From NCBI GenBank assembly GCA_026415215.1, contig JAOAHN010000081.1:1-37776 (forward strand): DNA of 37,776 nt, given 5' to 3'. Shown here piece after piece: positions 15,537 through 23,809 of the stretch; within the stretch, counting starts at the first letter, position 1, and the number at the start of each line of letters is the position of its first letter. Below the pieces are notes generated by a model. That model did not search any database. It worked only from the letters and a program-made list of their open reading frames with translations, and was not told the DNA's origin. Source of the DNA: Candidatus Hydrogenedentota bacterium. Lineage in GTDB: Bacteria; Hydrogenedentota; Hydrogenedentia; Hydrogenedentales; Hydrogenedentaceae. A program made the translations under genes and the position numbers.

Positions 15537-17135
15537 TTAATTAAAATTTTGAGTAGTTTTTATGGGGAAGCACATTATTGAAAGTAAGATAAGTCCTGAA
15601 ATGCCCAAGAGGGCTGGGACCTTGTCAATATGTGAGTTGATTTGGTTTGGTGAATTAGGTACAATGGGGACTTCAAAAATTTCCCCAAGACGGGTTCTTA
15701 TCCCCATTTGAGGTTGAATCGCTAAAGGTGGGTACTTTAATGTTTTCCCCTTGCCGATTAGTGTTTGAGCGGAGAAGAATTCTCCTGTGGGAAGAAAGAA
15801 CCCGGATATTCCAGTATTTGTGCAGTGGACCAACGGTAATCTTGTCTCAATTGCTCTCATTCTGGATATTTCTAACTCCTGTTCAATGGCATTGGTTTCT
15901 CCGAACCATGCGAGATTAGTCATAACCGCAATGATATTTGCCCCGAGACTTTTAAGATTTAAGGCAAGTGGTGAAAAAAGCACCTCAAAACAGATAAGAG
16001 GGCCTATCTTTACATTATCTTTAATTTTGAATATTTTTTGTTCCTTTCCAGCACTTACATCGTAAGGGAGTATGCTTCTTAGAAAAGGTAGAATATTTGA
16101 CAGAGGAAGGTATTCCCCAAAGGGTGCAAGATGAACCTTATCATAGAACTCTACTACCTCACCTTTAGGGGAAATCAGCAAACAAGAGTTAAAGTCATTG
16201 CCATTTTCATCTAATCGTGTTGACCCTGTGATTAAATAAGAATTGTAATTGGTAGTGATGTTTTGAAGTATTTTAGTTATAATGGGTTCTTTGTAATCAC
16301 ACATAATTAATGCTTCGGGCCAGAAAATTAGGTCTATAGTCTCATCCTTAATCAGGACTTTAGTAAATTCCCCTGTCAATCTGACCATTTCTTGGTGCCA
16401 AAAGGGGTCAAACTTTATTTCCTGAGAGAAATTAGGTTGTAGAATTGCTATTTTAAGTTTATCCACATGACTCTGTGCTGAGATATTGGATAGGAGTATC
16501 CATCCTATGATGTGTGGCAAGCTTAAAAATATGAAACCATAAGTTAAGCCTGTAATTCTATGTTTTTGAGAGAAGAGGGAATATGAGATAGAGTAGTTTA
16601 CGCCTACTATGAAAAAGGAGATAAGTGGCACAGTGCCCACTGATGCTATTTGTGCTAAGATTTTATCAGGACCTTGACTATATCCAAGATTACACCAGCC
16701 GAAACCTGTGAATAGAGTTGAATGAAGGTATTCCATCCCTACCCATAGTGCGGGTGGGATTAATAGTGTTATTATAGGTTTTTTGTCCTCTGTATTTTTT
16801 ATAAGCCATCCGTAGATTCCCCAGAATATTGAAAGTCCGAGACATAAAATCTGGTAACCTATGAAAGCAGGAAAACCTACCCAAAAAGTGTTAGCAATAA
16901 GCCAGTTTAGAGTGAGTGAGTGGAATACCCAACCTGAGATGGTGTAATAGAGAAAAATCTTCTTTTTATTACTCTCTCTAAATGATAAGTTGAATAGGGG
17001 TATTAGTGCGATCCATGCCAAGTAGAAAATATGTGGTTTTGGAAAAGTTAATGATAGTAGTATTCCCGATGCCAGTATAGAGAAAAGAGGTCTTCTTATT
17101 ATATTTATAAAGTATTGATACTTGATATGCTCCAT
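15537..17135 (-). CDS. lnt: Apolipoprotein N-acyltransferase
   Basis: A 532-residue inner-membrane enzyme that adds the third acyl chain to the N-terminal cysteine of lipoproteins in diderm bacteria. The N-terminal half (about 15-215) has several transmembrane helices and ends at the nitrilase-like periplasmic domain (225-490). The catalytic triad is visible: Glu274 in FWPEAL, Lys333 in YDKVHLAPFGEYLPL and Cys382 in LICFEVLF. The downstream TNLAWFGETNAIEQELEISR and NTGISGFFLPTGE are also conserved. A C-terminal hydrophobic helix follows. The start codon is preceded by GGGAA. It lies 97 bp downstream of the secretin operon, on the same strand. Its presence is direct evidence for an outer membrane. 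Confidence 0.95.
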   Translation of the reverse strand: MEHIKYQYFINIIRRPLFSILASGILLSLTFPKPHIFYLAWIALIPLFNLSFRESNKKKIFLYYTISGWVFHSLTLNWLIANTFWVGFPAFIGYQILCLGLSIFWGIYGWLIKNTEDKKPIITLLIPPALWVGMEYLHSTLFTGFGWCNLGYSQGPDKILAQIASVGTVPLISFFIVGVNYSISYSLFSQKHRITGLTYGFIFLSLPHIIGWILLSNISAQSHVDKLKIAILQPNFSQEIKFDPFWHQEMVRLTGEFTKVLIKDETIDLIFWPEALIMCDYKEPIITKILQNITTNYNSYLITGSTRLDENGNDFNSCLLISPKGEVVEFYDKVHLAPFGEYLPLSNILPFLRSILPYDVSAGKEQKIFKIKDNVKIGPLICFEVLFSPLALNLKSLGANIIAVMTNLAWFGETNAIEQELEISRMRAIETRLPLVHCTNTGISGFFLPTGEFFSAQTLIGKGKTLKYPPLAIQPQMGIRTRLGEIFEVPIVPNSPNQINSHIDKVPALLGISGLILLSIMCFPIKTTQNFN

Positions 17136-17196
17136 ATTAATTTCCCAAGCAAAGATTGTTATGAATATACCAAAAACAGGATAGGTGTTTCAGGAG

Positions 17197-17214
17197 AGAA
17201 AACTTTAGTTTCCT
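17197..17214 (-). repeat. Short hairpin after the second secretin gene
   Basis: On the minus strand AGGAAAC and GTTTTCT pair (7 bp with one G-T) around TAAA, 19 bp past the secretin stop codon. No T-run follows, so it may be an mRNA-end or weak attenuation structure in the 97-bp gap before lnt. Confidence 0.25.
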
Positions 17215-17232
17215 AATAATGAAGATATGGGT

Positions 17233-18363
17233 TTATAATTCCTCTTGCATTGCCTTTATTTCGCTTTCAATTCTATCGGCATTTTCCCATTTGTCACCTC
17301 CCCGTCTTTGCCAGAAGCGGATGGCGCTAGAACTTTCTTCAGACATTGCCCTCAAGTCTACTACTGTGGGCTGGACAAAGATTAGTAGATGCGTTATATC
17401 TGCTTGGGCTCTCCTGGAGCGGAAAGGTATACCTAATAACGGCAATTTACCTATTCCGGGGACTCTGCTTTCTGAGTTTCTTATGTTTCTGCTTGAGAGC
17501 CCTCCTATAACTAAAGTTTGTCCATTGGGCACGAGAACAAATCCAGTTTGAGAACGCTTAGAAAAGACTGGAAGGTCAATTCCCCGCAAGCGGTCTATAC
17601 GAGTTATATCTGTTACATCGAGTTGTTTTATTTCTAACTGTACCATATTATTTGGCAATATGGTAGGAATTAATTCGAGGTTTACACCTATATCGCGCCA
17701 TGCCACTGTAAGATTAGGAATAGAAGCAGTTCTTACAACTGACTGATAAGGAATTTGACCACCTGCTTTTATTACAGCGGAAGTTCGGTTTATTACTAAA
17801 ATCTCAGGTTTTGATATTAAGTCTACTTCTGATTTGCTTTCAAGGGCTCTGAATACACCATCTAATGTACCATAGTCCCATGTTAGGATACTGAAGGTGA
17901 GTCCACCCCCTTGATAAGACTGTATCCCTGGTACGGATGGATTTAAGTCAGGTCTTAGCGGGGGGTTGCTAAAATTAGGATTATTATAAGGAACGATATA
18001 AGGTGGTTTGGGGGGGTTTGGAGATGGAGAAGGAAGAGTAACCGTGGAAAAGTCACCTTGAGAATCAGTAGTGTTTGTGGTGATTTGGGGGATTTTAATG
18101 TCTTCATTTTCTTTTTCTCTATAAAACCTGACGAAATTAAGATTGGCACCCAGTTTTCTTAGTCCGTTTTCATTAGTTTCACTTATCCACACTTGCACTT
18201 GGACCTGTTTGATGTCCTCTAAAGGGGGTGGGGCAGGTGGTGAAGGTTGAGCTTGTGGTGCAGGCGGAGGTTGGTCTTGTGCGAAGCCCTGGATAAAGAC
18301 GAAAAGGGCTATAAAAAAAGTGATAAAAATATTTACAATGTTTTTCTTTTTCTTAGTTATCAT
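17233..18363 (-). CDS. Short secretin-domain protein (second of a tandem pair)
   Basis: A 376-residue exported protein: Lys-rich n-region, hydrophobic core and a likely cut near GFAQ (about 25-28). A Pro/Gln/Ala-rich linker (about 30-48) follows. The C-terminal half (about 165-345) is a bacterial type II/III secretin domain: SKPEILVINRTSAVIKAGGQ, then DIGVNLELIPTILPNNMVQL, then GFVLVPNGQTLVIGGLSSR and VPGIGKLPLLGIPFRSRR, ending with HLLIFVQPTVV. Full secretins of type II secretion or type IV pili carry N0-N3 domains in front and exceed 600 residues. Here there is room for only about 110 residues after the linker (48-160), and these form no clear N-domain. It starts inside the previous gene's stop (ATGA), so the two secretin-like proteins are translationally coupled and may form a hetero-oligomeric outer-membrane ring. 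Confidence 0.8.
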   Translation of the reverse strand: MITKKKKNIVNIFITFFIALFVFIQGFAQDQPPPAPQAQPSPPAPPPLEDIKQVQVQVWISETNENGLRKLGANLNFVRFYREKENEDIKIPQITTNTTDSQGDFSTVTLPSPSPNPPKPPYIVPYNNPNFSNPPLRPDLNPSVPGIQSYQGGGLTFSILTWDYGTLDGVFRALESKSEVDLISKPEILVINRTSAVIKAGGQIPYQSVVRTASIPNLTVAWRDIGVNLELIPTILPNNMVQLEIKQLDVTDITRIDRLRGIDLPVFSKRSQTGFVLVPNGQTLVIGGLSSRNIRNSESRVPGIGKLPLLGIPFRSRRAQADITHLLIFVQPTVVDLRAMSEESSSAIRFWQRRGGDKWENADRIESEIKAMQEEL

Positions 18364-19547
18364 TTATTATCTTTCCCATCTTGAGGGACTGTCTCTATTC
18401 CGTTCTCTTCCTTTTCAATTTTGACTCCAGTAATTCCCTCTGCAATGCCTTTGGGAACTTCTGTTATCCCTCCTATGACATTCGTGATGATTTCAGTAGG
18501 AGAAATTTTAGTCGGTTTTTTCTCTTCACTGGTTGGTACACCATATTGTCCTGCTACAGTATATGAAGGTTTCCACAGTTCTGCTTTGAGTAGGAATACA
18601 AGTTCTCTTCTGCCTTCCTCTTTTTTTCTGTTTCCCACACCACTGCTCAGGGGGATATTAGGAACTTTAAACGGAGTTACTCTTTGTATTAGCCCGTTTG
18701 CGAGTTCTTCTCCTTGGATGAGCCATGGAACCGTAGAAGATGTTCTTGTTCGTGTGTTTCTATATAGGCCCCCAAGTATGAGAACTTGTCCATGTCTAAC
18801 CCACACGGTCGTAGTGATACTTCTTGAAATAAATTCTGGTACAGTTATTGTATTAGCGGTGTTTCCGGCTATTGCAACACTTAGGCGTTGTCCTTCTTCA
18901 GTGATAGCTGCAGTTAGAGTAAGTTGAATGTAGATATCTTCAGTGGTTCTTGGGTCTCCATCATCGTCTATCACTTTGTTTGCTTGAACACTTAGGTTAA
19001 CACCAGTAGGTTTGAATTCAGTTACTTGTTGGGTTGCTACTCCCACCACTACCGTATTTTCGTAAGGAATTTCTTGTACTGTTTGAATTACGGTGGGTGT
19101 AGGTGCTCCCACGGGGACTAATGCTCGTGGTTTAGAAAGAATGAAGGCCCTATTTTGATTAACGAGTGCTTGAAGGATAGCTTCGAAATCTCCCCATTTG
19201 CTTGTCATTCTATCGAGGAAAACAGTAATTGTTGGACCGCCTGTAGTTGGGAAAGTTATATCTGCTGAGGTTATAGCTGGGTTGCCTACAGATACTCTTC
19301 CATAAGGTCTTGGATCTGCTTTTTGTCTAAAATATCCTGCAAGACCTGTCTCACTGCCAAGGTGAGTTTGGAATTCTATTATTTTTACTGAAACACTCAC
19401 CTGTTGGGATGTAGGTTGAAGGGCAGGAGCTGGAGGATTTTGGCTAATCCCAGGGGATAGAATTAGAATATTAAATAGTAGAATAGTGAATGGAAAAATG
19501 TATATCCTAATGGCATAGTGTTTTATTTTAAGTTTCTTGTTATTCAT
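18360..19547 (-). CDS. Short secretin-like protein (first of a tandem pair)
   Basis: A 395-residue exported protein with a long basic n-region and hydrophobic core ending near SPGISQ (about 31-36). A short segment VSVSVKIIEFQTHLG (about 50-64) resembles the strand that leads into secretin cores. The core is in 130-320: AFILSKPRALVPVGA, EIPYENTVVVG, GVNLSVQANKV, VWVRHGQVLILGGLYR and, near its end, ELVFLLKAELWKP. The usual VPG-x-G-x-LP loop is replaced by VPNIPLSSGVGNRKKEEG. A polar, Lys/Glu-rich tail of about 55 residues ends the protein. It is a divergent secretin-family member and may be a partner of the next gene, which overlaps it by 4 bp, and of the TPR protein, whose stop overlaps its start by 8 bp. 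Its degenerate sequence could make it a structural, not channel-forming, subunit. Confidence 0.7.
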   Translation of the reverse strand: MNNKKLKIKHYAIRIYIFPFTILLFNILILSPGISQNPPAPALQPTSQQVSVSVKIIEFQTHLGSETGLAGYFRQKADPRPYGRVSVGNPAITSADITFPTTGGPTITVFLDRMTSKWGDFEAILQALVNQNRAFILSKPRALVPVGAPTPTVIQTVQEIPYENTVVVGVATQQVTEFKPTGVNLSVQANKVIDDDGDPRTTEDIYIQLTLTAAITEEGQRLSVAIAGNTANTITVPEFISRSITTTVWVRHGQVLILGGLYRNTRTRTSSTVPWLIQGEELANGLIQRVTPFKVPNIPLSSGVGNRKKEEGRRELVFLLKAELWKPSYTVAGQYGVPTSEEKKPTKISPTEIITNVIGGITEVPKGIAEGITGVKIEKEENGIETVPQDGKDNK

Positions 19548-20526
19548 CGTAGTAAGCTACATAGTCATAATGGTCAACATTTTCAATGTTATCAAAGTTT
19601 GTAAATTGAATGCTAAAGGGTTTTGTTTGACTTGGGCTTAGGTGCCCTAAGTTGATGGTCTTTGTATCGTAAACCATGCCACTGAATCCGTAAATAGTAA
19701 CTTGCACAGATACATTTTTAATGGTCCTACTACTCCTATTTCTAACTTGGCCTGATACATTATATATCTGATGTCTAAGGTCACTTGCCCAGCCAAATTG
19801 TCTTCCACTTCTGAACGAAGTTACATTGAAAAAGACGATGGGTTTTCTTTCCGCCTCTCTTCTAAGCGCTTCATCAGGTGACAGGACTATTATATTACCC
19901 TCGCTGTCTTTTTCAATTCGTGATGCAATGGTATCATCGTTCCACAATTCTGGATATAATGTAACTGACTGTTTGTAAAGTTCACCCGCTCGTGTATAGT
20001 TCTGATTTAACCAATGCCAGTTTGCTAATTCCGTAAGAGTGTTTTTATCAGTGGGGGAAGTTTTTAATCTCTCCTCAAGTGAGGCTATCCTTTCTTCTAC
20101 AGTAGAGACTTTTTCTATCTGTGTGTCTATGTTTCCTAATAGTTCTCTTATTTTCTTTCTCGAATTTTCTGAGTAAATGCCCGTAGGTGCTACTTGAAGG
20201 TACTTTATATAATGAGAAAGTGCATTTTGGGGACTGCCAAGTTCTTGATAAACAATGCCTAATAAATAATGTACCTCTGGTACACTCTCGTTGCCACTTT
20301 CTACTATTACTAATAATTTGGGAAGAGCTTGTGAAAATTCTCCTCTTTCTATCATACGCTGTGCGGAGTAGAGATTTGTATATGAGTTATCTCGATTAGG
20401 CAGATTCCTATGTTTAAGATTATTTTGGATGGAGGTTGTTGATGAGGAGGAAGAGCTCTGACATGCATTAAAAGATAATAAAAGTGCACTACTCACTACT
20501 GCTAAACAAAACTTTGACACTCTCAT
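19540..20526 (-). CDS. TPR protein with FxLYD-like C-terminal domain, probable lipoprotein
   Basis: A 328-residue exported protein. The N-terminus has a signal peptide with a lipobox-like SFNAC (Cys22), not a perfect consensus, followed by a Ser/Thr-rich stretch. TPR-like helix pairs lie at about 48-76, 83-112 (VHYLLGIVYQELGSPQNAL) and 161-192 (ANWHWLNQNYTRAGELYKQS), separated by a coiled-coil-like segment (130-155). Residues about 240-315 resemble an FxLYD beta domain (IYNVSGQVRNRSSRTIKNVS). It begins the tight run with the two secretins, and its stop overlaps the next start by 8 bp. Position and fold suggest an outer-membrane assembly or pilotin-like partner for the secretins; that role is inferred, not shown. 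Confidence 0.7.
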   Translation of the reverse strand: MRVSKFCLAVVSSALLLSFNACQSSSSSSTTSIQNNLKHRNLPNRDNSYTNLYSAQRMIERGEFSQALPKLLVIVESGNESVPEVHYLLGIVYQELGSPQNALSHYIKYLQVAPTGIYSENSRKKIRELLGNIDTQIEKVSTVEERIASLEERLKTSPTDKNTLTELANWHWLNQNYTRAGELYKQSVTLYPELWNDDTIASRIEKDSEGNIIVLSPDEALRREAERKPIVFFNVTSFRSGRQFGWASDLRHQIYNVSGQVRNRSSRTIKNVSVQVTIYGFSGMVYDTKTINLGHLSPSQTKPFSIQFTNFDNIENVDHYDYVAYYDE

Positions 20527-20568
20527 TTTGTTTTTACCTAAAGGCCTTTGCAGATTGGAATATTGTTA

Positions 20569-20970
20569 CTACCTTGATAATTTTTCCAAAACTTTTTGTG
20601 TGATATCCTCTGCCGGAATTTGTTCATTTAGGGACTGCCAGTAGTTAAACTCGGCGATCAAATCGAATCGGCTTTCTTGAGCCACTTCTTGAATTGTTCT
20701 GACTGCCTTCTCACTAGCTTTGCTCAACATTATCCAATACTTTGCGGTGCCTGGTTCTATTTTCCGTGCTTTGATTCCAGAAAATTCTGGTGTGGACTGA
20801 ACCACTTCCTCAAATTTGACTAAACCAGGTTTGTTAAACTTGGTTGCAGAACCCCAGTATATTTTCTGTTCATCTATTTTTTCGGGGGAAAGGGAAAAAG
20901 GTTCTGCAATTGCCCATGACAAACCGCACAATAGGGTTAGGATGGCATACAGAATATACTTTTTCATCAT
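20569..20970 (-). CDS. Small secreted protein, unknown family
   Basis: A 133-residue (or 132 if the second Met is used) protein with a clean signal peptide, cut likely after AIA (about 20-22). The mature part is soluble and charged (KIYWGSATKFNKPGLVKFEE, YWIMLSKASEKAVRTIQEVA, ITQKVLEKLSR) and contains no recognisable domain and no Cys. It resembles periplasmic proteins that bind or process another component, but no function can be assigned. A strong Shine-Dalgarno, AAGGAGGT (20973-20980), lies 2 bp before the first ATG and 5 bp before the second, favouring the second. It is the first gene of the run leading to the TPR protein and secretins; the gap to the TPR gene is 42 bp. Confidence 0.6.
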   Translation of the reverse strand: MMKKYILYAILTLLCGLSWAIAEPFSLSPEKIDEQKIYWGSATKFNKPGLVKFEEVVQSTPEFSGIKARKIEPGTAKYWIMLSKASEKAVRTIQEVAQESRFDLIAEFNYWQSLNEQIPAEDITQKVLEKLSR

Positions 20971-20972
20971 TT

Positions 20973-20980
20973 ACCTCCTT
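20973..20980 (-). promoter_or_regulatory. Strong Shine-Dalgarno sequence of the small secreted protein
   Basis: AAGGAGGT read on the minus strand, next to two consecutive ATG codons (20968-20970 and 20965-20967). The spacing fits the second ATG better. Confidence 0.6.
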
Positions 20981-21250
20981 ATCCTATTTGTGCAACTTAT
21001 TCTCAACCTTTATACGGAACCAACTTTTTATATATGTGTATATTTATTTAATCTACGAACAAGAGAAAAAGTTCCATTTCTTTTGATGTTTTTAGCACTT
21101 TTTGCATTATTTTTTTAAGACAAATAATTTTTTCAATAGTGAAATCGTATGTTGGATTTCCGCTCACATCGTTAGATAGATTGTGTGATGTTTTTTAGGT
21201 TATAGTATTAAGGTGAATAAAGACAACTTGGGATTGAAGGGTATTTTGTT
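20981..21250. other. Divergent intergenic region, probable promoter area
   Basis: About 280 bp of very A+T-rich sequence lie between the divergent start codons at 20970 and 21251. It must hold promoters in both directions. Toward the plus gene TATAGT (21201-21206) could be a -10, but no good -35 pairs with it. The plus gene has GAAGGG 11 bp before ATG. I see no gene, repeat or strong hairpin here. Confidence 0.4.
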
Positions 21251-23755
21251 ATGAGAAATTCAAAAGTGTTTTTACTTATCCTATCTTTTTCTTTTTACCT
21301 GTTTTTGATTTGTGTTGGTTTGGAAGCTGAGTTAACAAATTTTAAGATACTGAGCAAGTCGTTAGTTCCAGCCAAGAATGTAGAGGCAGATGTAAGATTC
21401 CAATCAAGAGAGAAAAGAGAGGGTAAGGAGTTTGTTACTTTGAAGTGCGAATTGACAGCAAAGCATTCGTATTCTCATGTGGAGGTAGGATTGGAAATAT
21501 TAGGTGTTGAGGATAAAAAGCTATGGAAAAGTTCTCAAATGATTTCACTTTCAAAGGGTTACAATAGCTGTTTGTTTTTACTTCCTTTGAATGAGATAGA
21601 GGATGGGAGATACGATGCAAGTTTAGAGGTTAAGTATACGCAGGAAGAGAAGCCTGCAATAGTTAACTTTCAGATAGAAAAACTTTCTGAAGAGGGATTG
21701 AAAAATAGACTGCAATTTCTCAAGGGAAAATTTGAGCAAATTGCACAAGTTGGAATCAATGGTAGTGAGTCTAATCTTATTAGCCAGTTATTGAAAGAGG
21801 CAAATAAACATCTGGAAGAAGGAAAGTGGGAGGAACTCTCAAGTAGTTTGAATACTCTTGAGGATGAATTGGAAGTTTTTCAAGCTAGTTTCTTAAACAG
21901 AGTAAAAATTGAAGAGCCTCAATACAAATCACTTATTTTGGGTAAGGACGGTCTCTTCGACTCAGAAATGCCTGTGTGTGTAGTTGGTGTGTTTATTGCC
22001 GGAGCTTCTTTAGAAAAAGTGAGGAAAGCAATAGAGTTTAAGGTTCCTTTAGTTGTTCTATCATTGGGTTTAGATGAACTTGTTCCTAATGAGGTTGATT
22101 TTGAAAGTTACAGTGTCCCTGAAAATGTACTCTCAGTTATAGATAGTTTGTTGAGCGGAGGTATATTTGTCATTCTTCAATTAGACCAGGAAATAGTTCC
22201 TCAGTGGCTTTATGAGAAGTACCCCGAACTAAGTAGTGAAGGATTTGTGAATTTGGCACATGGTTTAATTCACGAATGGACTAAGATATGTTATGGGAAG
22301 TTGATAAATAAGTATGGTGGTGAGAAGGGCTATTTAGGGACATCTTTATTTGTGAACCCGAGGTTCAAGTTTGATGGAGAAGGGGTAAGAAAAGCATTTA
22401 TAGATTGGGTTGTTAAGAACTATCCAGATAGGCAAGTATTAAATCGGATATGGCATGCACATCTTGCAAGTTTTGACGAGATTACCATTTGGGACGATTT
22501 GGCACCGAGTTGGAGTTATCAGAATAAGAGAGCCTATCAATATGATTGGCAAAATTTTCATAGGGGTATAATTTCGGATTTTCTGAAAGATTATATTAAA
22601 GTAGCAAAGGATATGGGAGATAAGCCTGTTTCTATCTCTTTTATAGCAAGTGTATTTGAATTGAACGAGACTAAATTTACCCCTAACAGAGAATCTGTTT
22701 TTCCGTATTTGGATTTTGTATGTATGAATCTATCGGCGCATATGTACGATTCTGTTTATACACAGGGTTACCCGGAGCCTATAGTAGATGTGGTTTGGTC
22801 AAATACTGTTTTAATGGGTAAACCTTTAATAGTTTCGAGAGCAGATTTAAGTTTCGCAGGTGATATTGATGCCAATGAGAAATACCAGCGAGTGCGGAGT
22901 TTCCTATGGGAAGCGGTAATTTCAGGAGCTCAGATAGTGGCGGTGAATCTTAGTTGGGAGATGGAAAAGGATCTTCCCGTGTTAAAATCAATTGCAGATG
23001 CTAATAAGTTTTTTTACAGATATGGGAAGGTTATTAGAGAGTTTCAATTAGCCAAACCTGATGTAAATATAATTTTCAGTGATTCTTCTAAGATATTAGA
23101 CGGTGGAGTCCCCCATTTGAAGTCTGCCAAAATGGCTTATGAAGGGAGTTCCTTTGCTGGATATAAGATAGGGTTTGCAACAGAAGCGAGAATTAAATCA
23201 GGAGCTTTAGATGAAACTAATGTGGTTATAATGCCACAGATTTTGGCACTGGAGGATGATGTTTTTAACTTACTTTCAGGATATGTGGTCTCTGGGAAGT
23301 ATATTGTAAGGGTAGGAACACAGATTCCCTATGATCCAAGGGGAGTATCTCGAAGAGATGTAGTTCAGCCCTCAGGCAACACGGTGTTAGTGAGGGGGAT
23401 GAATTTGCCTACAGAGTATCTCTATGGAATGGATGCGATAATTTCCAAAAAGGCTCTGAGACCAGTGCCTCGTCCTGTGAATAAGACTGGGTATCCTATT
23501 GAGGGTCTTAAGTCAAGGTTTATTCCTACAGATGATGGGGGTGGTTATTTCTATCTGGTCAGTTTGAGAAAGGATACGGTTCTCTGCAGATTGGACGGGT
23601 ATTTACAAAAAGGTGAGAGCCTAATAGATGGGACTGATATAGAATTTCCGAGAGTTATAAATCCATTAGATGTTTTGTTTGTAAGATTGTATCCTCCTAA
23701 ATACGAAGCTGAGATTAAGCGTGCCGATAGCAGAGAAGGTAAAAAATCTCAATAG
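21251..23755 (+). CDS. Secreted GH42-like beta-galactosidase-fold protein, catalytic residues apparently lost
   Basis: An 834-residue exported protein with a signal peptide (1 to about 26, ending GLEA). Residues 30-145 look like a beta-sandwich domain and 148-221 form a coiled-coil-like helical stretch. A TIM barrel follows (about 235-600) with GH42-type segments: VKNYPDRQVLNRIWHAHLAS with DEITIWDD, and YQYDWQNFHRGIISDFLKDY. Residues about 600-770 resemble the GH42 trimerisation domain, which has a glutamine-amidotransferase-like fold. In GH42 enzymes the acid/base Glu lies in an Asn-Glu pair; here that position reads Asn-Pro-Arg (369-371, LFVNPRF). The nucleophile position, near KPLIVSRADLSFAG, also lacks an obvious Glu. 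It may therefore be a binding protein or a divergent enzyme. It starts 280 bp from the secretin operon start, divergently. The HAD gene follows 54 bp downstream. Confidence 0.65.
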   Translation: MRNSKVFLLILSFSFYLFLICVGLEAELTNFKILSKSLVPAKNVEADVRFQSREKREGKEFVTLKCELTAKHSYSHVEVGLEILGVEDKKLWKSSQMISLSKGYNSCLFLLPLNEIEDGRYDASLEVKYTQEEKPAIVNFQIEKLSEEGLKNRLQFLKGKFEQIAQVGINGSESNLISQLLKEANKHLEEGKWEELSSSLNTLEDELEVFQASFLNRVKIEEPQYKSLILGKDGLFDSEMPVCVVGVFIAGASLEKVRKAIEFKVPLVVLSLGLDELVPNEVDFESYSVPENVLSVIDSLLSGGIFVILQLDQEIVPQWLYEKYPELSSEGFVNLAHGLIHEWTKICYGKLINKYGGEKGYLGTSLFVNPRFKFDGEGVRKAFIDWVVKNYPDRQVLNRIWHAHLASFDEITIWDDLAPSWSYQNKRAYQYDWQNFHRGIISDFLKDYIKVAKDMGDKPVSISFIASVFELNETKFTPNRESVFPYLDFVCMNLSAHMYDSVYTQGYPEPIVDVVWSNTVLMGKPLIVSRADLSFAGDIDANEKYQRVRSFLWEAVISGAQIVAVNLSWEMEKDLPVLKSIADANKFFYRYGKVIREFQLAKPDVNIIFSDSSKILDGGVPHLKSAKMAYEGSSFAGYKIGFATEARIKSGALDETNVVIMPQILALEDDVFNLLSGYVVSGKYIVRVGTQIPYDPRGVSRRDVVQPSGNTVLVRGMNLPTEYLYGMDAIISKKALRPVPRPVNKTGYPIEGLKSRFIPTDDGGGYFYLVSLRKDTVLCRLDGYLQKGESLIDGTDIEFPRVINPLDVLFVRLYPPKYEAEIKRADSREGKKSQ

Positions 23756-23809
23756 TAATAGTGGAGATAACAGGAACTTTCTTAAATAGAAAATCTTGGA
23801 AGGTTGAGC

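Noticed and set aside
17233..19547. Type II secretion or type IV pilus locus
   Set aside because: Only short secretin-domain proteins are present, with no ATPase, platform protein or prepilin gene in the window.
20981..21120. A promoter for the secretin operon with TTGAGA or TTGTTC as -35
   Set aside because: The candidate hexamers have 14-bp or poorly matched spacings to any -10; no pair was convincing.
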